The notes beneath the pieces were generated by a model. It ran no database searches. It saw only the letters and a program-made list of their open reading frames with translations, and had not been told where the DNA came from. This document shows positions 6,147 through 11,072 of a stretch of 11,072 bases of DNA, piece after piece. The position numbers were made by a program, and so were the translations under genes. The DNA comes from Strigomonas culicis (Eukaryota > Euglenozoa > Kinetoplastea > Trypanosomatida > Trypanosomatidae), in NCBI GenBank assembly GCA_000482145.1, contig AUXH01000617.1, positions 1-11,072 on the forward strand. The letters run 5' to 3'. How positions within the stretch are numbered: the stretch's first letter is position 1; each line of letters begins with the position of its first letter.

Positions 6147-9100
6147 TCATGTCCGTCCAATCCGCTGTGTGTGCACGCCCCACCCCGGCAGTGCCTTGCT
6201 GTGGCTACTGCCGCTCGTCTGTGCCGGCTGCTGCTGCTGCTGCTGCTGTCCCTGTGTGTGAGAGTAGGACATGACCATGCTACCGCTGGTCTCCTTCCGT
6301 TTCACGGCAGCCGCCTGCGGGCGGTGCGCGGTAAGACTGGCGGCGAATCGGCCGGCCGCCTCCAGCGCCGTGTCCGTCATGGAAGCGGCGGCGGTCGTGG
6401 CGACGAGCCCCGGTGGCGAGAGGGGAGAGCGCTGACCCGCGCTGCCGCCCATGCCGGGGAACAGAAACACGGTGGAGGGCTCACGCGAGCGGCCGTTGGC
6501 CGCGACGGTGCTCTGGCTGAGGTGCTCGACGTTCAGCCGATGCACCGGCACCGGGTGGTCCACACCGTTCTCCGTATCCGCCATGCTGTAGCCGACGCAG
6601 CCGGACACGAGGCTGGCGTGGCGCCCGGCGGCCGGCGGCAGCCCCCGCCCGATGCCGTTCGACCGGCCCCCGCCGCCGCTGCCGTCGAACACCGCCGCGG
6701 AGAGGGCCACCGGCGGCAGCGGCGCATTCGCGGCCGCGTGTTCGCCGCTGCCGCCGCTCGCCGCGAAGGGGCTCAGCACCATCCCCATGGTGGGCGCGGC
6801 GGCCGGCGCCGGCGCGCCGCCACCGCTGTCGCCGCCGCTGTCACCGCGCAGAGTCTGGTGCACGCTCAGCACGTCCTCCGTGTTCTTCGCGGCACGGAAG
6901 CGGGGCGCGATGGCGCCGCGGCTCGTGAGCGCAGCCGTGCTGCGCGCGCCGCGCGCAGCCGTCACGCTCGTCGGCGAGCCCGCCATGACGTCGCGCTCGT
7001 CGAGCGGGGCCGCCGGGGCCGTCTGCAGCCGTCGCGGGGAGCCGCCGCGGTGCGAGCCGCCGGTCGCCGCGCGCCGCTCTTTGGGCGGCAGCGGCGCGGG
7101 GCTGCCGTAGGTGAGCGGCTGGAAGCTGCTCGTGAAGCCGCGGCTCACCGGCCGCGTCGCCGGCGCGCTGCGACTGCTGGACTTCGCCGCCTTGCCGCCG
7201 ACGCGCTCCACGTCGGTGGCCTGCAGCCCCTGCTGCCGCCGCCGCACGGCGAACTGCGACTGTAGCGCGACCGCCTTGCCAAAGGGGTCTGCCTGCTCGA
7301 GCGCCAGGAAGTAGGACGAGGGGTACTTGAGGTTCTCCAGCAGCGACTTGTGCGGCACGAAGGTGGGTTCGCACAGCAGCGCCTCCATCTCCGCCAGCTC
7401 GTAGCGCTGCTCCGTGCCGTTGTTCGACGCGGTGGGGGCCGCCCCGGCCGGGCCCCCCGTCGCGCCGGGCAGCGCCGCGTTGCTGTTGTTGCTCGTGTTG
7501 TTGTTGTTGTTGTTGTTGTTGTTGGGGCTGCTGTTGCTGTTGGGGTTGCCGGCCGCGACGGCGCCGGCGAGGTGGCGGCTCGTGCGGCGGTGGGTGCTGC
7601 TGTTCGTGGCCGCGGCCGCGCTCGCGGGGGAGCCGCCGCCGGTCGCCGTGCCGAAGAGAAAGGGCGTGGAGAGGCTGACGCGCTGCCGGCCGGGGCTGCT
7701 GCCGCCGCTCCCGCCGCTCCCGCCGAAGCTCTGGCCCGTCGCGCTGCTGGTCATGGCGTTGTCCGACAGGGTGGGGGCGGGGGCGGTCGTCGCCGAGGTG
7801 TCCATCGCACGCAGCGCGCCGTGTGCCTGGTAGGACAGGCGGTTCTCACCCTGTGCGGACATGACGGCCTGTGCGGCCGTCCACACCCGCACCGGCGGCG
7901 TCAGGCGCCGCTCCACCCGCTCCAGGTACTGCTGCTGGATGCCGGTGATGCAGCCCGACCGGCAGAGCCGCATCCAGCTGATCGCCTCGCGCGCGGAGAA
8001 GTTGTAGTGCCGCATGATGTACGTCGCGATGACGGTGCCGGTGCGGCCGATGCCGGCGCGGCAGTGCACCGCGACGCAGCCCGGCGGCCGCGCGACGCGG
8101 TGGCTGGCGTTGCCGCTGGCCGCCGCCGCCGCGGCGGCGGGCGGGCGGCGGCCGTCGTTGGTGATCGCGGGCGGCAGGCCGCGGTAGACGCCGCCGACCT
8201 CCGCGGGGGCCTCGTGGGCGGTGGCCGCCGTGCGACTCGTCGCGTCCGCGATCGCGATGGCGGCCGCCGACGGCGCGCGGATCGTCTCGCAGAACTCTTC
8301 CTCCACGGCGGACAGGAACGTCTTGAGGACGCCGTCGGTCGGCGCCGTGCCGTCGGGGAACTCGAGGTCGAGGTGGCGCAGCCCGTAGCGCCGCATCACC
8401 GCCGCGTCGTAGAGCGCGTCGTTGAGGCGCACGACGAGCGTGACGTGCTCGCGCAGCAGGCGTCGCGCGAAGACGGCCGCGCCGCGCGTCGGCTTGTCAT
8501 CCTCCGGCGAGCTCATCGCGATGAGCTTGCTCGGCACCACCCAGCTGAAGTCCAGCTCGCGCGCGGCCGCGAAGGCGGCGAGGTCGAAGTCCAGCACGTC
8601 CAGCCAGCCCAGCTGCAGCCCGTGCCGCAGCCCCGCCATGACGTCGATCGCCGCCAGGGGGTAGTTGCTTGCACCGCTGCTCGCGTCGCGGAAGGAGACG
8701 AGCGGCGGGTACATGCCCTGGAACAGCTCCTGCACCGCCCGCACCGGCCAGTCGAGCGCGAGCTGGCAGAAGGCGCCGACGAGGCACGCCGCGTTCACGC
8801 GCTCGTGGGCGTTGAGGCCGCAGCAGAAGATGATGGGGAGGGGCTCTTCGCCGCGGTGGGCCGCGCTCGGAGGCCGTAGCGTCGGCAGCGGCCCGCGGCG
8901 CTTCGCGGCGCTGCTGTCCCGCCGCCCCGTCGCACCGTAGAGCACCGGCGACGAGGCGCTGTCGCGGCCACGCGGCGGCGCCGGCGCGCCGTTGCTGGCC
9001 GAGTTCTGGCTCGCGCTGTTGGGCTTCGGATCATCCGACTTCTTGCTCCTCGCCTTGCGGACCCCGCCGCCGGGCCGCAGCTTCTTCGCGCCGCGGTACC

Positions 9101-9716
9101 AGCTGTAGCCGGCGGAGACCTCCAGCAGCCGCGCCAGGCGTCGCGTGAAGCGGACCGCGCAGCCCACGTCGAGCGGCCCAAAGTCGGCGAAGAAGTGATG
9201 GTAGGAGAAGGAGGGGTCCCCGAAGATGGAGAAGTAGAAGCCGTCCTGCTGAAGGCAGCCGCCGCCGCCGCTGCCGTCGTCCTGCAGCAGCAGCTGTGGC
9301 AGCACCTCCATGCCCTTGGGCGCCGCGGCCGGCGTCTCCGGCCCCGTGAGCGCGGTGGGGCGGCCGGCGCCGCCCTCGCCCCCGCGCCCGCGCAGCTCGT
9401 CGAGGGCGATGAAGGAGAGCGAGAAGGAGGCGACGCAGCCGCTGCGGCCGGCGCTGCCGCTGCGGCCGGCGCTGCCCAGGCGCGCGCTCGTCTCCAGCCG
9501 GCTGCTGCGCGTCGAGGCGGACCCGAGGCGGCTGCGTGACACGCTCTCGCCGTCGGCGGAGGACGTGTCACTGCTGCTGGCCCTGCAGCCGTGGCTGGGC
9601 GACGCGGCGGCCACCACCGGCGGGGGCCGCTCCGCGGTGGAGGCAAAGTACAGCACCTGCGGAATGACCTCCAGTGCTTCGCCGGCACGCAGCAGCTGCT
9701 CGAAATGTAAAGGCAT
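6147..9716 (-). CDS. CDC14: CDC14-family dual-specificity protein phosphatase with large insertions
   Basis: This 1189-residue protein is a CDC14-type phosphatase, a family that dephosphorylates CDK-type sites in cell division and at centrosomes or cilia. The N-terminal domain is split. IPQVLYFAS is at 18-26, then FYFSIFGDPSF at 160-170 and FFADFGPLD at 175-183, then RVNAACLVGAF at 306-316 and PLVSFRDAS at 338-346. In the catalytic domain SWVVPSKLIAMSSP is at 391-404, FPDGTAPTD at 453-461 holds the likely general acid Asp455, and the P-loop HCRAGIGRTG at 551-560 has nucleophile Cys552 and Arg558. WMRLCRSGCITGIQQQYLE at 581-599 is typical of CDC14. Insertions lie at about 33-155, 203-292 and 475-545. 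The tail from about 605 is Ser/Gly/Ala-rich with Asn and Gln runs. KKLRPGGGVRKARSKK at 211-226 could be a nuclear signal. All catalytic residues are present. The first in-frame ATG is used. The next in-frame Met is residue 136, inside the gene. Confidence 0.93.
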   Translation of the reverse strand: MPLHFEQLLRAGEALEVIPQVLYFASTAERPPPVVAAASPSHGCRASSSDTSSADGESVSRSRLGSASTRSSRLETSARLGSAGRSGSAGRSGCVASFSLSFIALDELRGRGGEGGAGRPTALTGPETPAAAPKGMEVLPQLLLQDDGSGGGGCLQQDGFYFSIFGDPSFSYHHFFADFGPLDVGCAVRFTRRLARLLEVSAGYSWYRGAKKLRPGGGVRKARSKKSDDPKPNSASQNSASNGAPAPPRGRDSASSPVLYGATGRRDSSAAKRRGPLPTLRPPSAAHRGEEPLPIIFCCGLNAHERVNAACLVGAFCQLALDWPVRAVQELFQGMYPPLVSFRDASSGASNYPLAAIDVMAGLRHGLQLGWLDVLDFDLAAFAAARELDFSWVVPSKLIAMSSPEDDKPTRGAAVFARRLLREHVTLVVRLNDALYDAAVMRRYGLRHLDLEFPDGTAPTDGVLKTFLSAVEEEFCETIRAPSAAAIAIADATSRTAATAHEAPAEVGGVYRGLPPAITNDGRRPPAAAAAAASGNASHRVARPPGCVAVHCRAGIGRTGTVIATYIMRHYNFSAREAISWMRLCRSGCITGIQQQYLERVERRLTPPVRVWTAAQAVMSAQGENRLSYQAHGALRAMDTSATTAPAPTLSDNAMTSSATGQSFGGSGGSGGSSPGRQRVSLSTPFLFGTATGGGSPASAAAATNSSTHRRTSRHLAGAVAAGNPNSNSSPNNNNNNNNNTSNNSNAALPGATGGPAGAAPTASNNGTEQRYELAEMEALLCEPTFVPHKSLLENLKYPSSYFLALEQADPFGKAVALQSQFAVRRRQQGLQATDVERVGGKAAKSSSRSAPATRPVSRGFTSSFQPLTYGSPAPLPPKERRAATGGSHRGGSPRRLQTAPAAPLDERDVMAGSPTSVTAARGARSTAALTSRGAIAPRFRAAKNTEDVLSVHQTLRGDSGGDSGGGAPAPAAAPTMGMVLSPFAASGGSGEHAAANAPLPPVALSAAVFDGSGGGGRSNGIGRGLPPAAGRHASLVSGCVGYSMADTENGVDHPVPVHRLNVEHLSQSTVAANGRSREPSTVFLFPGMGGSAGQRSPLSPPGLVATTAAASMTDTALEAAGRFAASLTAHRPQAAAVKRKETSGSMVMSYSHTQGQQQQQQQPAQTSGSSHSKALPGWGVHTQRIGRT
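6228..6248 (-). repeat. (CAG)7 polyglutamine tract near the CDC14 C-terminus
   Basis: Seven perfect CAG codons on the coding strand encode Gln1157-1163 in the disordered tail. The run is pure at the DNA level and therefore prone to slippage. It lies about 26 residues from the end of the protein and has no evident functional motif around it. Confidence 0.9.
7497..7523 (-). repeat. (AAC)9 polyasparagine tract in the CDC14 tail
   Basis: Nine AAC codons (GTT on the plus strand) encode Asn732-740, within a wider Asn/Ser-rich patch that continues with further AAC and AGC codons on both sides. It lies well outside the catalytic domain, in the low-complexity tail. Confidence 0.9.
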
Positions 9717-9721
9717 CACAT
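9716..9721 (-). promoter_or_regulatory. Minimal start-stop uORF overlapping the CDC14 start
   Basis: The coding strand reads ATGTGATG at 9721-9714. ATG at 9721-9719 is followed at once by TGA at 9718-9716, and the A of that stop is the first base of the CDC14 ATG (9716-9714). No AG occurs between this point and the acceptor at 9762-9761, so any mRNA made from that or a more distal acceptor carries it. A start-stop element here could lower initiation at CDC14 or favour leaky scanning or reinitiation. The effect is inferred. Confidence 0.6.
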
Positions 9722-9760
9722 ATAAGAAATAACGAACAGAAAAAGAAAAACAACAAAGAA

Positions 9761-9781
9761 CTATAAATGAAAGAAATACAG
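9761..9781 (-). promoter_or_regulatory. Predicted trans-splice acceptor of CDC14
   Basis: On the minus strand CTGTATTTCTTTCATTTATAG places an AG at 9762-9761 after a short pyrimidine-rich tract. The 5' UTR would be about 44 nt, almost all pyrimidine (TTCTTTGTTGTTTTTC and onwards). A longer tract ends in AG at 10160-10159 and is the main alternative, giving a 5' UTR of about 442 nt with several ATGs. Confidence 0.45.
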
Positions 9782-9945
9782 ATTTTTTTTTTCGTATATA
9801 TATGTACAGTTGTGCTCTTTTTTATTTATCCGTAAAAAACAACAACAACGAAGAGGTCTAGTGTTGTGATATATAAATGTAACAAAATCAGTTCAAGTGA
9901 TCTGCTGTGGATTGGTAATTGGTGTTTCAAGGAGAGTGAGGTAAA

Positions 9946-10035
9946 GGAAGATGCCGTTCTTTTTTTTTCCATTTGCGATTCAGCAAATATTTGAATTCCA
10001 TTTGCTTCATAGAAGAAGTCGTTCTTTTTTTTTTC
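9946..10035. repeat. Imperfect direct repeat around two T-runs
   Basis: Positions 9946-9970 and 10011-10035 align at an offset of 65 bp with few mismatches (core GAAGANG(C/T)CGTTC followed by 9-10 T). CCATTTGC also appears twice, at 9969-9976 and 9998-10005, and GCAAAT at 9983-9988 is complementary to both ATTTGC copies. The arrangement suggests a partial local duplication in the spacer. Confidence 0.55.
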
Positions 10036-10582
10036 AATCCTTGCACCTGTCAGTTCACAATAAAGATGAATGATATGATTTTTTTTTTAAATGGTATGTT
10101 GTATGAAATGAAGCTCAGAATACAACAGAATAGTTATATATAAAAGGGTGCTTGGTAGCTTTAGATACAAAACAAGAAGATCAAAACAATAATAAAAGAA
10201 AGAATCTAGCGAAGAAGAAATCTAAAAGTGCTTGTATATAAATATATATTTTTTGTGTTTCAGTATTCTAGGGTGTATTTTGATACGATGCGTATGATCG
10301 TTTTTTCTCTCTCTCATTTTATTTCTGTCTGTTCAATGAAACACAAAAAAGAATAGATGACGTGTATAGTAAAAAAAAAAAAGAAACAAATGTACAAAAG
10401 AAAAAAAACAATTCTATAAATATGAAGAGAGTAATTTCGTATAAACGAAGGAATAAGACCACACACACAAAAAAAAAAACAAAAGCGGCGTGTCCTTACC
10501 ATTCAGTGAGAGCAAAACGACGCGTTCTTTCACGGTACATTTTTTCCATCACCATCCCTTCTTATGGTTGGTGGCGGTGTGC

Positions 10583-11072
10583 TTACATGAGCGGCGCGGG
10601 GTGAAGGCCGGAGCGGTTGTCGGGGTGGTTGGGGTGCGTGCGCGACTCCGGGTAGTACTTGAGCACGTAGGGGTGCGTGGACATTTGCCGCGCGGTCGTA
10701 CGGCGCTGGCGGTCGTAGTGCAGCAGGCCGCTGATGAGGTCGCGCAGCAGGTCGTCGCGGATGATGTCGGGGACGGGGCGCGCGCGGGCGATGCGGGCGA
10801 GGTGCTTGGGGTCCGTGCAGGGGCGCAGCTGGCCGGCGGAGTTGTACAGCATGCGGGCCTCGTCGGTGCCGCAGCGCGCGGCCCACTCGGCCGGCAGCCT
10901 GCCTAGCGTCTTCTCCATGAGGTGCAGGTGCTCCTGGTTGTCGTGCGTGTCGTACAGCAGCTTGCCGGTGAAGAGCTCGTAGATGATGCAGCCCATGGAC
11001 CACATGTCGGTGGAGTACATCCAGCCGAGCCCGAGGATGACCTCGGGGCTGCGGTAGTGGCGCGTCGACACG
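10583..11072 (-). CDS. CLK/LAMMER-family protein kinase, C-terminal part
   Basis: The frame is open to the right edge, so the N-terminus and the ATP-binding and catalytic loops are missing. The visible 162 residues begin in the activation segment (STRHYRSPEVILGLGW, with SPE replacing the usual APE), followed by DMWSMGCIIYEL for the subdomain IX helix. THDNQEHLHLMEKTLG at visible residues 42-57 aligns with the family signature EHLAMMERIxG, diverged at several positions. HYDRQRRTTARQMSTHPYV at 118-136 supplies the conserved subdomain XI arginine, and a Pro/His-rich tail of about 25 residues ends at TAA 10585-10583. In Trypanosoma brucei two CLK-type kinases are the kinetochore proteins KKT10 and KKT19 (CLK1/CLK2). 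Whether this is their orthologue or another CLK cannot be decided from this fragment. Confidence 0.9.
   Translation of the reverse strand, partial: VSTRHYRSPEVILGLGWMYSTDMWSMGCIIYELFTGKLLYDTHDNQEHLHLMEKTLGRLPAEWAARCGTDEARMLYNSAGQLRPCTDPKHLARIARARPVPDIIRDDLLRDLISGLLHYDRQRRTTARQMSTHPYVLKYYPESRTHPNHPDNRSGLHPAPLM

Larger units (their letters stand above)
9717..10582. other. Long AT-rich spacer between the CLK kinase gene and CDC14
   Basis: This 866-bp stretch is the longest spacer in the window and should hold the kinase 3' UTR and the CDC14 5' UTR. On the plus strand T-runs of 9-10 bases occur at 9783-9792, 9960-9968, 10025-10034 and 10079-10088, while A-runs of 11-12 bases occur at 10371-10382 and 10469-10479, so strand asymmetry flips within the spacer. 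On the coding strand a pyrimidine-rich tract at about 10206-10161 ends in AG at 10160-10159. Short ORFs exist (27 codons at 9927-10010 and 62 codons at 10314-10502) but look like by-products of composition. No tRNA, rRNA or retroposon remnant was recognised. Confidence 0.65.

Noticed and set aside
6009..7265. Plus-strand open frame of about 418 codons crossing from spacer into CDC14
   Set aside because: The translation is low-complexity Arg/Ala-rich, and the true frame on the minus strand is continuous through this region.
6228..7523. Trinucleotide runs considered as CRISPR-like or mobile-element repeats
   Set aside because: They are pure in-frame codon runs (CAG, AAC) encoding Gln and Asn in low-complexity protein, without spacers or terminal repeats.
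7350..8879. Plus-strand open frame of about 509 codons opposite CDC14
   Set aside because: It is antisense to the phosphatase catalytic domain, has Arg/Ala/Gly/Val-rich low-complexity content, and matches no family. Long antisense frames are expected in GC-rich, G/C-ending coding DNA.
9714..10582. Possible tRNA or other RNA genes in the spacers
   Set aside because: I looked for A-box and B-box like motifs and cloverleaf arms in all four spacers and saw none.
10362..10604. Lysine/asparagine-rich plus-strand ORF in the long spacer
   Set aside because: It is generated by A-runs, has no upstream signals on that strand, and runs into the 3' end of the kinase gene.

Overview
The window looks like nuclear DNA of a trypanosomatid (kinetoplastid) protist. 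Five genes lie head to tail on the minus strand, none shows an intron, and none overlaps its neighbour. Each start codon inside the window is preceded on the coding strand by a pyrimidine-rich tract and an AG, as expected for spliced-leader trans-splicing of a polycistronic transcript. Coding DNA is very GC-rich with G or C in most third positions, while the spacers are strikingly AT-rich. The proteins are eukaryotic (BBSome subunit, Plus3 and RING domains, CDC14 phosphatase, CLK kinase). I cannot name the genus.

Layout in transcription order, from right to left. (1) 10583-11072: C-terminal 162 residues of a CLK/LAMMER-type kinase, cut by the right edge. (2) 9717-10582: a long AT-rich spacer. 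(3) 6147-9716: a 1189-residue CDC14-family phosphatase with an intact catalytic loop, three large insertions in its core and a disordered tail of about 585 residues. (4) 5549-6146: a spacer with several candidate splice acceptors, a (CT)12 tract and an AT-rich inverted repeat. (5) 4559-5548: a 329-residue protein joining a Plus3 (Rtf1-type) domain to a C-terminal C3HC4 RING. (6) 4069-4558: a spacer with a strong orphan acceptor and a 97-codon hydrophobic ORF. (7) 2155-4068: BBS8 (TTC8), 637 residues. (8) 1735-2154: a spacer. (9) 1-1734: the first 578 residues of a Gln/Ala-rich coiled-coil protein, running off the left edge.

Sharing a transcript in trypanosomatids does not imply a shared pathway. 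The kinase and the CDC14 phosphatase are both plausible cell-cycle regulators, BBS8 is a flagellar trafficking subunit, and the Plus3-RING protein suggests transcription elongation or chromatin-linked ubiquitination. No mobile element, tRNA, rRNA or CRISPR array was seen. The points most worth a second look are the Plus3-RING architecture, the heavily interrupted CDC14 core, the minimal start-stop uORF touching the CDC14 start codon, and strong splice acceptors inside spacers that are followed closely by short ORFs.
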